Assembly: GCA_022823625.1 (NCBI GenBank)
Contig: JAJEHQ010000042.1
Span: 1-54,932 of the forward strand
DNA: 54,932 nucleotides
Direction of reading: 5' to 3'
Source of the DNA: Gammaproteobacteria bacterium
GTDB lineage: Bacteria; Pseudomonadota; Gammaproteobacteria; Arenicellales; JAJDZL01
In this document: positions 1-9,360 of the stretch, piece after piece
Layout of the letters: each line of letters begins with the position of its first letter
Numbering within the stretch: the stretch's first letter is position 1
The notes under the pieces: model-generated
The model's database searches: none
What the model saw: the letters and a program-made list of their open reading frames with translations, nothing else
Told to the model about the DNA's origin: nothing
Position numbers and translations under genes: made by a program

Positions 1-1361
1 ATGAAGTCCTCATAAGCGTAATTCTGGTGAAACGTTGTGAACGCGATTTGCCCGCCGCCGTCAGTACCGTCATCGCTCACATTGAACAGAAATTCATCAA
101 ATTCCCTCCGATCTTTGTCATTGACATCTTCAGTGTTTTTCCCAAGCACGATCGCAAGCGATAGATTGACGGTATGCCACGTCTTGCCAGTTCCCGGTGG
201 ACCGTAAAGAATTTGGTTTCTAGGTTGAGGAGAGGGTGGAGGCGGTGGAGGAATTAATTTTTCTAGCTGTTCAATTGTCCGGCGGTAAGGCTCTAAAGTC
301 TTGATTTTGTCTAAATTCCATACATTGGTAAATCCAGACCGAAATCCTGAACGTTCCGCAAGCGTGCCTTGGTGTTTGTTTACCCAAACAACGTGAATTT
401 TCCTATCTTCATCCCATTTTTCGAATTCCAAATATTCGTTTTCAATGACTACCCCAATCCCGTAGAAATTGTATTCTCCGTTTCTTACGAACACTAAACT
501 ACCACTCTCTGCTTCAAAGAGTTTTGGATACCTACCACCTGTAAATACACAGTTGTCTTCTGAGAATGTTGTCCATTCATCCTTGCCGTCATTCAGTACG
601 TTGGTGCTAACTTGATAGTGTTTCGAAAAATTGGTTCGGAATTGATTTTCTTTGTCACTAAACAGCTCATATGCAAACCTCCCTACTTCATACAATCTGC
701 AATTCGGAAAAATCTCTCTAACTGAAACCAATATTTCCTTGTACATTTCTAAGGAGAAGTTTTTTCTTTGATAGTCCGTCTTGGGTTCTTGAGCGAATTT
801 GTCTAGTTTAAGTGGCACTAATCTGGGGTCTGTAGACAGAAATTCTGTCGCATTTATTAAAGTAAGAGCTTGGGTTAAGTTAGTTACCCCAACGCCCGGA
901 ATCCTTAACGCTTCCGAAAAGTCAATTGAATTGATCTTGTTTAATCCTTTAACGGCACATCTGAACAGTCTCCATAGTACGGTTGGATTACGCTTATCAG
1001 GATGTCTATCATCCATAAATCGAAGATGACGGGCAGAGGGTATAGGAAAAATCAGATCATTTTTTGTGACGTATTCAACTACGATGTTATTTAGTGATTG
1101 GCGTAAATCAAACACTTCACTAATGCTTCCATATACTTTCTCCCTGCTATTCATTCCATGTTTGCTGGAAACCGTATAAATGAAAGTAAAAGGGTCAAAA
1201 TCTTCTTTTAATCTATCAACTTGACTCTTAACCTTTCCATCATCATCCCACTCAATTTGTTTTACTTTTTCCAAAAATTCACTGCTGCCATCACCCGGGA
1301 ATTCCGCAATCTTTCTTGATAGCTCCCTGAACCAAGGAACCCAATAGTAAGTTTCTCTCAC
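1..1361 (-). CDS. McrB-like AAA+ restriction GTPase, 3' end cut by window edge
   Basis: Reading the minus strand gives an uninterrupted frame of about 453 codons that leaves the window at position 1. Near its visible end it has a Walker A motif, YGPPGTGKT (about 206-180), then a hydrophobic helix and, at the edge, the stretch IAFTTFHQNYAYEDF. That stretch is the signature of McrB-type motor subunits, which bind GTP and translocate DNA for a partner nuclease (McrC). A proline run (PPPPPP, about 248-231) joins the motor to an N-terminal region; the GIGVVIENEY segment just before it resembles the EVE/PUA-like base-reading modules often found in such proteins (inference). Start is uncertain: no in-frame ATG exists before 1154. 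A GTG at 1361 is the best choice. An ATG at 1396 lies in another frame and stops after six codons, so a frameshift near the start is possible. The McrC partner would lie outside the window. Confidence 0.8.
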   Translation of the reverse strand, partial: MRETYYWVPWFRELSRKIAEFPGDGSSEFLEKVKQIEWDDDGKVKSQVDRLKEDFDPFTFIYTVSSKHGMNSREKVYGSISEVFDLRQSLNNIVVEYVTKNDLIFPIPSARHLRFMDDRHPDKRNPTVLWRLFRCAVKGLNKINSIDFSEALRIPGVGVTNLTQALTLINATEFLSTDPRLVPLKLDKFAQEPKTDYQRKNFSLEMYKEILVSVREIFPNCRLYEVGRFAYELFSDKENQFRTNFSKHYQVSTNVLNDGKDEWTTFSEDNCVFTGGRYPKLFEAESGSLVFVRNGEYNFYGIGVVIENEYLEFEKWDEDRKIHVVWVNKHQGTLAERSGFRSGFTNVWNLDKIKTLEPYRRTIEQLEKLIPPPPPPSPQPRNQILYGPPGTGKTWHTVNLSLAIVLGKNTEDVNDKDRREFDEFLFNVSDDGTDGGGQIAFTTFHQNYAYEDF

Positions 1362-1987
1362 TGTTTCAATCTCTCTAATCTCGGCTTTGATTCATGCTGA
1401 TATGCCTCTGATTACTCCTTTTCCAAGTCTACTCTTATTGAGGAGAATTCAATCAGACAATCGCAATAGTCTAATCTGTGAAAAAACAGAATACGCGACA
1501 ATATCTACATTCAAATTCAAATTCCGTCATGGTTTGTCGTATTGAATTTGAAAAAAATTTTCGAGTGCTCTTCCAACTCTGACTGATCAGCGATTCTCGC
1601 TGCTTTGGCGTAATTGAGTCACGTAGATATCAATCTGATATATCCAGGAACGGATGAAACGGGGGCACACTGTTCAACCTCACCTCGATGATGAGTGAGT
1701 GGTCACCACTGCCGTGGACAAGTGCGACCAGTCCGTCTATGTCATAGTCACGCCCAAATTTTTGCTCATGCTTGATGGACTGGACCTGTACGCTCTACAC
1801 GTTGCAGAGCAAATCGCAATCTGCTTCAACTGCGCGAGTTCTGGTTTCCTTCACTGTAACGAAGTTTATCATCGTTTGTTGAATAATTCACAAACAGTGA
1901 ATATCCCAAAGTGGTATCCATAGCGCCAATGGGTTACAGTGAAATCTGATCGGCTTAAGACAAATGTCGCTAGTTCAAGTAACTGAA
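1362..1987. other. Intergenic region between McrB-like gene and aroB
   Basis: AT-rich spacer with no convincing gene. A stretch of about 40 open codons on the minus strand ending near 1630 reads like a protein fragment (it contains LVHGSGDHSLIIEV), but it has an upstream stop and no start. It may be debris of a lost gene. The opposite-strand open frame at 1699-1923 looks like its shadow. Confidence 0.4.
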
Positions 1988-3082
1988 TCAGTTCGAGTTC
2001 CGTCTGACAATATCAGTGAGCATCCCCTTCAAAATTGGCATTGGATAGTCATCGATTACGATTGCCTTCCCTATTCCTTCCAGAACGATGAATCGAATTT
2101 TCCCAGCTTCGACTTTCTTATCGACAGCCATGGCATCCATAAAGTCACTTTCTGTCATACCATTTGGTGGTAGAACCGGCAGTTTGTAGCGACGAACAAT
2201 TTGTTCGACTCTTGATTGCTGTTCCGAGTCAATCAGGTTCAAACATCGTGAAAATTCTGCTGCGATAACCATTCCTGCAGCAACAGCTTCACCGTGTAGC
2301 CAGCTCTTGTAGTTCAGTTTATTTTCGATTGCATGACCGAATGTGTGTCCGAAATTAAGCAACGCCCTCAGGCCCGATTCTCTTTCATCAAGTTCAACAA
2401 CTTCTGCCTTATTTGCGCAGGATCGTTCAATCGCATAGGCAAGAGAATCTAAATCCCTGGACAGCAAACTGTCGACATTGTCTTCCAGCCAATCGAAAAA
2501 CTCAGGATCTCGAATCAAGCCATACTTGATCACTTCAGCAAGTCCAGCCAGGAGTTCACGTTCTGGAAGTGTCTTCAAGGTATCAATATCAGCGACCACA
2601 CACTTTGGCTGGTAGATCGCCCCAATCATGTTTTTCCCTAACGGGTGGTTTACTCCCGTCTTCCCGCCAATCGAAGAATCAACCTGTGCCAGCAGGGTGG
2701 TTGGAACATGAATGTAGGGTATGCCGCGCTGATAGCACGCAGCAGCGAATCCTGATATGTCTCCCACAACACCACCGCCAAGCGCAATTATCGTTGTCTT
2801 GCGATCACAAGGAATTGATAACATGTGGTCAAAAATCTGACTGACTGAACTCAAGTCTTTGTAAATCTCACCATCGGGCAGATGGTATTCTTCAACAAGA
2901 GCAAACTGGCTTATAGTCTTGGAAATCGTATTTGCGTATAAAGGTGCAACGATCTCATTGCTAATGATCACCACCCGGTCTCCGCTCACATGCGGTTGAA
3001 ACAATTCGACATTTTGGAGTAGATCGCGGCCGATATGAATCGGGTACTTCCGATCATCAAGATTTACAGTGATTGTCTTCAT
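1988..3082 (-). CDS. aroB: 3-dehydroquinate synthase
   Basis: Second step of the shikimate pathway: NAD- and metal-dependent cyclisation of DAHP to 3-dehydroquinate in the cytoplasm. The 364-residue length is normal for the family. Visible family signatures are the NAD-binding GGGVVGDISGF stretch, PTTLLAQVDSSIGGKTGVN in the active site, the AEVIKYG helix, and the metal-ligand segments GHTFGHAIE and LHGEAVAAGM. The ATG overlaps the aroK stop by four bases (ATGA), so the two are translationally coupled in the order aroK-aroB, as in most gammaproteobacteria. The Dam/DamX gene that often follows is absent. Confidence 0.97.
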   Translation of the reverse strand: MKTITVNLDDRKYPIHIGRDLLQNVELFQPHVSGDRVVIISNEIVAPLYANTISKTISQFALVEEYHLPDGEIYKDLSSVSQIFDHMLSIPCDRKTTIIALGGGVVGDISGFAAACYQRGIPYIHVPTTLLAQVDSSIGGKTGVNHPLGKNMIGAIYQPKCVVADIDTLKTLPERELLAGLAEVIKYGLIRDPEFFDWLEDNVDSLLSRDLDSLAYAIERSCANKAEVVELDERESGLRALLNFGHTFGHAIENKLNYKSWLHGEAVAAGMVIAAEFSRCLNLIDSEQQSRVEQIVRRYKLPVLPPNGMTESDFMDAMAVDKKVEAGKIRFIVLEGIGKAIVIDDYPMPILKGMLTDIVRRNSN

Positions 3083-3636
3083 TGATTGATTAAATATTCC
3101 TCGATCTTCTTGGTTAGTGTTTCTACCGATTGATTGTCCGAATTCACTACGTAATCGGCCTCTGCACGATAAAGTGGTTCGCGTATTTTCATCAATTCAG
3201 AGAGTTTTTCGATAGGCCTGTCTGGATCAAAATTTGGTCGGTGTTTGCGGTTTCTGATGCGTAGATACTGCTGTGTTGGGGTTGTATGAAGATATATGAC
3301 AATTCCACTACGCATCATTCGTCGGTTGGATTCTGACAGAATTGCGCCACCGCCAGTCGAAATGACTGTTCCGCTGAGACAGCAGTATGCCTCAATTGCC
3401 TCAGTTTCACGCTTTCTGAATCCGGTTTCGCCCTCCTGTTCAAAAATATTTGTTATTGACCGACCCGCCATTTTTTCGATCTCGTGATCAATGTCGACAA
3501 AGCTTAGGTGCAATCTTTTTGCCAGCCGGTTTCCGACCGTCGTTTTTCCGGCACCCATCGGTCCGACCAGAATGATCATCGGGTCAGATAGTCGATAGGA
3601 CGCGATTCTTTGTTCCAAATGAGATTTATCACTCAC
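3079..3636 (-). CDS. aroK: Shikimate kinase
   Basis: Phosphorylates shikimate at O3 with ATP. The P-loop GPMGAGKTTVG is near residue 25. It is followed by the DIDHEIE shikimate/Mg site, the FRKRE substrate arginines, STGGGAI, and the lid region with RNRKHRPNF. The 185-residue length is slightly above the E. coli enzyme because of a roughly 15-residue N-terminal extension, MSDKSHLEQRIASYR, ahead of the core. It is the upstream gene of the aroK-aroB pair. The type IV pilus gene pilQ, commonly found upstream, is not present here. Confidence 0.97.
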   Translation of the reverse strand: MSDKSHLEQRIASYRLSDPMIILVGPMGAGKTTVGNRLAKRLHLSFVDIDHEIEKMAGRSITNIFEQEGETGFRKRETEAIEAYCCLSGTVISTGGGAILSESNRRMMRSGIVIYLHTTPTQQYLRIRNRKHRPNFDPDRPIEKLSELMKIREPLYRAEADYVVNSDNQSVETLTKKIEEYLINQ

Positions 3637-3920
3637 GTTGGTAAAAATTCAATGCAGATGTATCAAATGGGCCGAACTGGTCAATACGAGTCGAATTGCA
3701 GGACACGCATCCAGCCATTTTATTCATTAAGCAAAGTACTGTGTTCAAGTGAATCAATTTGCGAGTAACTTCCTGAAATGCTGTTGCCACTAAATTTATT
3801 TTTTTGGAATCTTTAAAGATTAATTTCGTCGTATTTCGATAACCGAAGCGGTGCGATTGGCAGTTTAAAGTGAGACATAATGTCAATTAACAGTTCATTT
3901 ACTGATCAATAGACAATTCT

Positions 3921-4409
3921 ATGTGTGTTTGCAGCTCTTCAAAATTCAAATCACTTATTTTTGTGGTATTGGTCGCTTCAATTTCTCTAGTTGTGGGTAA
4001 TTCAGCGTACGCTCATGGAGGTGGACCGGTTTACGAGAAACGGCATGTTTACATGAATGAACTAGGCGACATTATGAAGGCGTTCGGAAATTTTGTGAAA
4101 CGGGGAAAGGGCGATTTAGCGGAACTAAGCCAAAAAGCGGTCAGAATCATCGAACTGGCCCCAGAACTTCCGTCGCACTTTCCGCCAGATACCGGATTGA
4201 ATCACAACAAAGAGAGTCAGGCGAAGCCAATCATCTGGGAAAAATGGGACGACTTTACTTCCGCTTCGGAGCGGTTGGTCGATCTTGGAAAGGGTTTGGA
4301 ATCTGCAATTGCGTCCAAAGATAAATCTCAAATATCGGCAGCAGTCAAGCAGATGGGCGAAGAAGGCTGTCGTGCTTGTCACTCGCAATTTCGCATAAAA
4401 AAGAACTGA
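3921..4409 (+). CDS. Cytochrome c' (class II periplasmic cytochrome c)
   Basis: 162 residues. An N-terminal signal peptide ends around SAYA|HGG. A single heme motif, CRACH, lies about ten residues from the C terminus, which is the defining position for class II cytochromes (four-helix bundle, PF01322). The helix-1 stretch YMNELGDIMKAFGNF fits the family. Cytochromes c' bind NO and CO and are associated with nitrosative-stress protection or electron transfer. It stands alone between divergent aroK and mrcA, with its own upstream region. No strong ribosome-binding site precedes the ATG. The cysteines in the signal (MCVCSS) are not a lipobox. Confidence 0.88.
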   Translation: MCVCSSSKFKSLIFVVLVASISLVVGNSAYAHGGGPVYEKRHVYMNELGDIMKAFGNFVKRGKGDLAELSQKAVRIIELAPELPSHFPPDTGLNHNKESQAKPIIWEKWDDFTSASERLVDLGKGLESAIASKDKSQISAAVKQMGEEGCRACHSQFRIKKN

Positions 4410-4588
4410 CAGCGATAGTCTGAAAAGCACAGTGTTAAAAATTCGCGACTGTAGACGCATTGATCCCATTTTTACAGGGTACTATAGACTGGACGTTGCT
4501 AAAAAAATAAAATCCGTATCGGTAAATGTCCGGAACTTCGTAGTATTATTCATGTCAGAACTTTGGCAAAATTAACGGAGTAAGGTAG

Positions 4589-7036
4589 ATGTTCGTGAAA
4601 GCGCACAAAAGGCAAGGCGCAGCCAGAGTTCTTTCTGTTGCTTTGAGCACGATCAGCAATCTATTCATGATGGCGCTCGCTGTGGTTGTCATTGTGGTAA
4701 TTTTGCTAGTGCCCGGTTTGCCGGACATTGAGACAATCAAGACTCTGCAACTCAAGGTGCCGCTTCGCATCTATTCAAGCGATGGGCTTTTACTGGGAGA
4801 ATTTGGAAACCAGCGGCGAATTCCCATCAAGATTGCCGACACGCCGCCGGCACTGATTGCCGCAGTGCTTGCTGCGGAAGACGATCGTTATTATCAGCAT
4901 GCCGGTGTTGACTATCGCGGTGTGTTGCGTGCAATGTACGCCAACTTTGTTTCCGGCAGCAGAGCACAAGGCGCCAGCACGATTACCATGCAGGTTGCTC
5001 GGAATTACTACCTGACTAAAGAGAGAACCTATCTTCGTAAGGCACGAGAGGCTCTACTTGCTCTTCGGTTGGAGCAGTACCTGACCAAAGATGAAATTCT
5101 GGAGCTGTATCTAAACAAAATATTTCTTGGGCACCGTGCTTACGGATTTGGAGCGGCAGCAAATGTCTATTATGGTAAGCCGCTTGGTGAGCTTGAAATT
5201 CCCCAGTATGTGATGCTTGCAGCATTGCCGAAGGCACCATCTAGTGTTAATCCGTTAAGCAACCCGAAAGATGCAAAAGCAAGACGCGATTACATACTCG
5301 GTCGCATGCGAGATTTGGGATTCCTTTCCCAGACTGAGTACAGTGACTATGTCGAATCATCACTAACGGCAGAACTGCACATTTCTGAAGTGGAATTGAA
5401 GGCACCTTATGTTGCAGAACAGATTAGAAGAGAGATGTTTGATCGTTTTGGTGAAGCGGCCTACGAAGACGGGTATAGCGTCTATTCGACAATCGTTTCC
5501 ACAAATCAACTGGCGGCTAGTCAGAGTCTGCGTGAGGGTTTAATTCAGTACGACCGGCGTCATGGATTTCGCGGTCCAATTCGAAACTGGGATATTGATC
5601 AGCTGGGAACAGCAGAACAAATCTACGACGTCCTGCGACATATTGAACCGAGCCAAGACATCATTCCCGTAATTATTACGGAAGTGCACGAGGACCGTGT
5701 AGTTGCAGTAAACAAGTCTTCCGAGACGATTACCGTTCCATGGGAGAATATGCAGTGGGCGAGACGCTATCAGTCCGCTCGCCTGCTTGGTCCAAAACCT
5801 CAAACTCCGAGTGATGTTCTTGATCTCGGCGATATTGTGTTCGCACGGCTGGTTGAAGACACTGGTTGGACGCTGGTGCAAATTCCCGACGTGAATGGCG
5901 CAATAATCTCGATTAATCCGAAAAATGGTGCCGTATTGGCGATGGTGGGTGGTTTCGACTACTACCTGGATAAGTTCAATCGCGCAACTCAGGGCAAGCG
6001 TCTGATGGGATCCTCAATTAAGCCCTTTGTCTACTCTGCGGCAATTGACAACGGGTTTACTTCAGCAAGTTTGATCAGCGGTGCTCCAATTGTGGTTGAA
6101 GATCAGCAATCTGAAATATTGTGGCGACCGCAAAACTATAGTGGCAAGTTCACTGGAGAAACACGCTTACGGGAAGCGCTGGCAAGATCATTGAATCTGG
6201 TTTCGGTTCGACTGATTCGAGGTTTGGGGATAGATACGACTATCAATCACATTACAAAATTTGGATTTGATCGAACATCACTTCCGAGTGGGTTTTCTCT
6301 CGCGCTGGGTTCAGCTGAGGAAACACCATTGAATGTGGTCACTGGCTTTGCAGTGTTTGCCAATGGCGGTCATGTCGTTGAACCTTATTTTATTGACATC
6401 GTTAAAGACCAGTATGACAGGGTTGTGTTGCGCGGCAAGACCACAGAGGTTTGCAGCGGCTGTGTTTTTCAATTAGATTCAGAAAACGAGAATTTGGAGT
6501 CACTTTCACAGACTCCTGTCAAGCGCGCCGAAAGGGTAATTTCCAGCGCTAATGCCTACATCATGACCGATCTTTTGCGCGGTGTAGTTCGGGATGGAAC
6601 CGGACGCCGGGCTCTGTCGCTCAATCGTGCAGATCTTGCCGGAAAAACCGGCACCACTAATGATTTTGAAGATGCGTGGTTTTCCGGATTCAATGCGGAT
6701 ATCGCCACAACTGTCTGGGTCGGGTTTGATAAGCCAGCCGATTTGGGTCGGAATGAACACGGTTCCGGATTGGCACTTCCGATCTGGATTGACTACATGA
6801 AAACTGCGTTGGAGAATGTGCCGGAATCGCTACTTGAGCCACCGGACAACATTGTCACGCAGTTTATCGATGCAAAAACTGGAGAAGCTGTACCTGAGGA
6901 TAGCTCTAATGCACTCCAGGAGTCATTTATTGCTGGAACTCAGCCGATACTGGATATTGCTCAAGTCAGTCTGAAAACTGAAGAATCTCAGCAGCCAGAT
7001 GCCGCTGAAGAATCAACCGAAAGTCAACTTTTTTAA
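4589..7036 (+). CDS. mrcA: Penicillin-binding protein 1A, bifunctional murein synthase
   Basis: 815 residues. There is one N-terminal membrane anchor (about residues 20-45). The GT51 glycosyltransferase domain carries AAEDDRYYQHAGVD and GASTITMQVARN. A PBP1A-type insert follows, then the transpeptidase domain with SSIK (Ser about 475), SLN and KTGTTNDFEDAWF. It polymerises and cross-links peptidoglycan in the periplasm. The start is supported by GGAG eight bases before the ATG. The C terminus is a short acidic Glu/Gln-rich tail. Here it is not next to the pilMNOPQ genes that often flank it. Confidence 0.96.
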   Translation: MFVKAHKRQGAARVLSVALSTISNLFMMALAVVVIVVILLVPGLPDIETIKTLQLKVPLRIYSSDGLLLGEFGNQRRIPIKIADTPPALIAAVLAAEDDRYYQHAGVDYRGVLRAMYANFVSGSRAQGASTITMQVARNYYLTKERTYLRKAREALLALRLEQYLTKDEILELYLNKIFLGHRAYGFGAAANVYYGKPLGELEIPQYVMLAALPKAPSSVNPLSNPKDAKARRDYILGRMRDLGFLSQTEYSDYVESSLTAELHISEVELKAPYVAEQIRREMFDRFGEAAYEDGYSVYSTIVSTNQLAASQSLREGLIQYDRRHGFRGPIRNWDIDQLGTAEQIYDVLRHIEPSQDIIPVIITEVHEDRVVAVNKSSETITVPWENMQWARRYQSARLLGPKPQTPSDVLDLGDIVFARLVEDTGWTLVQIPDVNGAIISINPKNGAVLAMVGGFDYYLDKFNRATQGKRLMGSSIKPFVYSAAIDNGFTSASLISGAPIVVEDQQSEILWRPQNYSGKFTGETRLREALARSLNLVSVRLIRGLGIDTTINHITKFGFDRTSLPSGFSLALGSAEETPLNVVTGFAVFANGGHVVEPYFIDIVKDQYDRVVLRGKTTEVCSGCVFQLDSENENLESLSQTPVKRAERVISSANAYIMTDLLRGVVRDGTGRRALSLNRADLAGKTGTTNDFEDAWFSGFNADIATTVWVGFDKPADLGRNEHGSGLALPIWIDYMKTALENVPESLLEPPDNIVTQFIDAKTGEAVPEDSSNALQESFIAGTQPILDIAQVSLKTEESQQPDAAEESTESQLF

Positions 7037-7056
7037 CTCACCTGCACAGTTTCGTC

Positions 7057-7644
7057 GTGCCAAAGTCAGCAAGTCGTTTGCGCCGTTCACTACGCTATGA
7101 AGCTGCCCGAATCATGGCGGATGAGGGAGTTCGCGATTTTCGAATCGCAAAAGAAAAAGCCTGTTCAAGGCTCGGTGTATCGACGCATCGATCCATTCCA
7201 ACCAACCTGGAAATTGAGAATGCACTTGAGGAACAGTTATCGATTTTTACAACTAACAGAGATGTCGAGCATAAGCGGTACCTGGAAACAGCGTTGTCAA
7301 TTATGGATTTGGTTTCTGAGTACTCACCAAAGCTTACCGGTGCGGCAGTAACTGGAGTAATCACATCAGTCAGGCCAGTTGAAGTTCACGTCTTTCCCTC
7401 AACGGTTGAAGAAATTTGTGAGTTGCTGTATGAGGCGGAGGTGCCGTATGATCAAATTGAGAAACGCAAGCGATTTGCAGGTAAACGTTTCGAAAATATT
7501 CCTGGCTTTGAATGGACTGCTGCTGAAGTAAATGTTGAGCTTTTCTGCTTCTTGCCGGAGATGCCTTATCCACCGCTGAGTTTGATCACTGGTAAGCCAA
7601 TTCACAGCGTCTCTCAGAAGAAAGTCAAACGATTGTTGGAGTGA
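7057..7644 (+). CDS. Conserved protein of unknown function, possible nucleotidyltransferase fold
   Basis: 195 residues, GTG start 20 bases after mrcA, so probably co-transcribed. The N-terminal part (AARIMADEGVRDFRIAKEKA) and the middle segment GAAVTGVITSVRPVEVHVFP resemble a proteobacterial family in which the middle part looks like a nucleotidyltransferase-type strand-turn-strand. The second acidic residue pattern is not obvious here, so activity is doubtful. No signal peptide or membrane segment. An alternative start is the ATG at 7114, but the residues before it fit the family. No function is assigned. Confidence 0.7.
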   Translation: MPKSASRLRRSLRYEAARIMADEGVRDFRIAKEKACSRLGVSTHRSIPTNLEIENALEEQLSIFTTNRDVEHKRYLETALSIMDLVSEYSPKLTGAAVTGVITSVRPVEVHVFPSTVEEICELLYEAEVPYDQIEKRKRFAGKRFENIPGFEWTAAEVNVELFCFLPEMPYPPLSLITGKPIHSVSQKKVKRLLE

Positions 7645-7902
7645 TTACTTCAAATTCAATGGTTCTCAGCTTGCATCGGCGTTGTAGTCTGATTCTATGC
7701 ACCATTCAATCGCCATTTTTGTTGCTCCAAACAAGAATATGCAACTTCCCGAAAACCAAACGTTGGCTTTTGAATTTATTATTTGATTGATAACAATCAA
7801 ATTAGTCGCTATAAAAGGATCTCAATGCTATAACCGAATTTGGTTCATCAGGGTTGCCATCAAAGCAAGCAGTTACTAAGTAAAAGCTTGCTCATCTTGC
7901 AA

Positions 7903-8898
7903 TCAGGTACCGTTTCTAATTTTTGATATTTCGTCTGGAGATAACTTCGTAATCTCCTGAATTTCTTCATCTGGAATACCACGTTGGATCAGCCAATTTG
8001 CAAATTCAGACGCAGCTGCTTTGCGCCCTTTCTCAAGACCTTGTTCAAGTCCTATCTCAAGACCTAACTTTCGACCCTTTTTGACAGCAGAGTCGACCGT
8101 CTCATTCGTCAAATCTTCCAATAATTCCAATTCATGCTGCATATATTCATCTCCCGGATGCATCTCCCTCACCTTGCGTACAACCGTAATTTTATTTATT
8201 TTGCTGATATTCACAAAATATTCCCTCAAACTGGCCGATAACTCGCGCTGCTGACTCTCCGGCAACGCTCGAATTTCATCCATCCACTGTGCATAATCGC
8301 TCGCATCAGCCTCCCATATCTCTGACATCACCCGCAAAACCAACCGCTCCACCAGCGGCAACTCCGAAAGTCGTCCCTCAATGCCCGACTCGCGCAGACT
8401 CAACTCTATAGCCTCGAAATCCAACAGCCTGCGACCAAAGCACTCCATAAACTTCCCCGGCAGACTGGCGTGTTGAAATGCGTGAAAACTCTTCTTCCCG
8501 CGCCAACGCTTCCGTCCATGGTAAATCAGAATAGGCAGCACAACCTTGGAACCATCCTTGTACAGTTTGGCAACATACCACAGAATTTGCGACATCACCT
8601 GACTGTACGGATAACTTTTATGCTCAACCACAATGCTGACCGTCAATTGCTCGCCGTCTTTCAGTCTCACCGATGCAACAAGCTCAGAGTGAATGCCCCG
8701 AAGAGAAGCAGCATCGGTCAGGTTACCGGATTCCACCCGCAGGGTGTCAAGGTCAAACAGCTCAAGCTCCTCAGGGCTTAAGGCCAGCTTCAGCAGGGAT
8801 GAGACGGATTCGGGCGTTCGAAAGTGGCCTGAGAAAAAGTCATTGTGCCAGGTACTGCGGGTGCGGCGCTTCTCTGGCGAATGAGAAGGGTCTCGCAT
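7903..8898 (-). CDS. Rpn/YhgA-like PD-(D/E)XK nuclease family protein
   Basis: The N-terminal part (HNDFFSGHFRTPESV) and the VVEHKSYPYSQVMSQI segment identify the Rpn (recombination-promoting nuclease)/YhgA-like transposase-31 family. E and K of the EHK element match the PD-(D/E)XK core, but the usual Asp of HSDL is Glu here (HSELV), which might weaken catalysis. The C terminus carries the family's typical short Gly/Leu/Lys repeats (LGLEIGLEQGLEKG) and a small helical end domain. I place the start at ATG 8898 (331 residues), because AGGAG lies seven bases upstream; an earlier in-frame ATG at 8946 lacks such a site. These genes behave as mobile or rapidly evolving accessory genes. Confidence 0.8.
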   Translation of the reverse strand: MRDPSHSPEKRRTRSTWHNDFFSGHFRTPESVSSLLKLALSPEELELFDLDTLRVESGNLTDAASLRGIHSELVASVRLKDGEQLTVSIVVEHKSYPYSQVMSQILWYVAKLYKDGSKVVLPILIYHGRKRWRGKKSFHAFQHASLPGKFMECFGRRLLDFEAIELSLRESGIEGRLSELPLVERLVLRVMSEIWEADASDYAQWMDEIRALPESQQRELSASLREYFVNISKINKITVVRKVREMHPGDEYMQHELELLEDLTNETVDSAVKKGRKLGLEIGLEQGLEKGRKAAASEFANWLIQRGIPDEEIQEITKLSPDEISKIRNGT

Positions 8899-9360
8899 AG
8901 ATATTCTCCTACGAATATGATGCTGTTCATTATTATTCTGCAGCACGCCCCTAAAGGGACATGTAAGCAGGACTTCAGACAGTTCAATTAGTTTGAATCT
9001 TTGCCGTCAGCCTGACATTTTATCTGATGCATTCATCTATGCAATCGAGCGCATGACTGTTCCATCGGCAATGGCGGTTTAAGTTCAGCTGCATACTTGA
9101 ACTTGGCATAGAGTCATATCACATGGCGCGATTTGCAGGTTCTAGCAGCGTCATGTTTCGACAGTGTGTGGGTCGGAGAATAGCACCAAGTCGACATGAA
9201 ACATCCGAATTATTCTTCGTACTTCCGCTGGCTGACATTCCTCAATCAAGCAGTACTGGATGAGGACACAGAGTGGTTCAACTAATTGCTCAACAAGTCA
9301 TTGACCGAATTTGAATCACGGCGACAGGCTGCGCGATGGTGCAATGAATTGATTGATTAG
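8899..9360 (+). pseudogene. Spacer with a possible decayed reading frame (9196-9360)
   Basis: Between the Rpn-like gene and topA there is no intact gene. On the plus strand, from an ATG at 9196, a protein-like frame (PNYSSYFRWLTFLNQ, then LTEFESRRQAARWC) runs to 9360 with one in-frame TAA after about 31 codons. This looks like the remnant of a small gene. I cannot name the family, and a chance frame is not excluded. It ends overlapping the topA stop. Confidence 0.28.

Noticed and set aside
799..1029. Plus-strand open frame of 76 codons
   Set aside because: Lies inside the minus-strand McrB-like gene; its product has no protein-like features.
1699..1923. Plus-strand open frame of 74 codons left of aroB
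   Set aside because: No ribosome-binding site and no recognisable sequence; the minus strand looks more protein-like here but is also broken.
3629..3886. Minus-strand open frame of 85 codons upstream of aroK
   Set aside because: No RBS, low-complexity look, and it overlaps the aroK start; probably chance.
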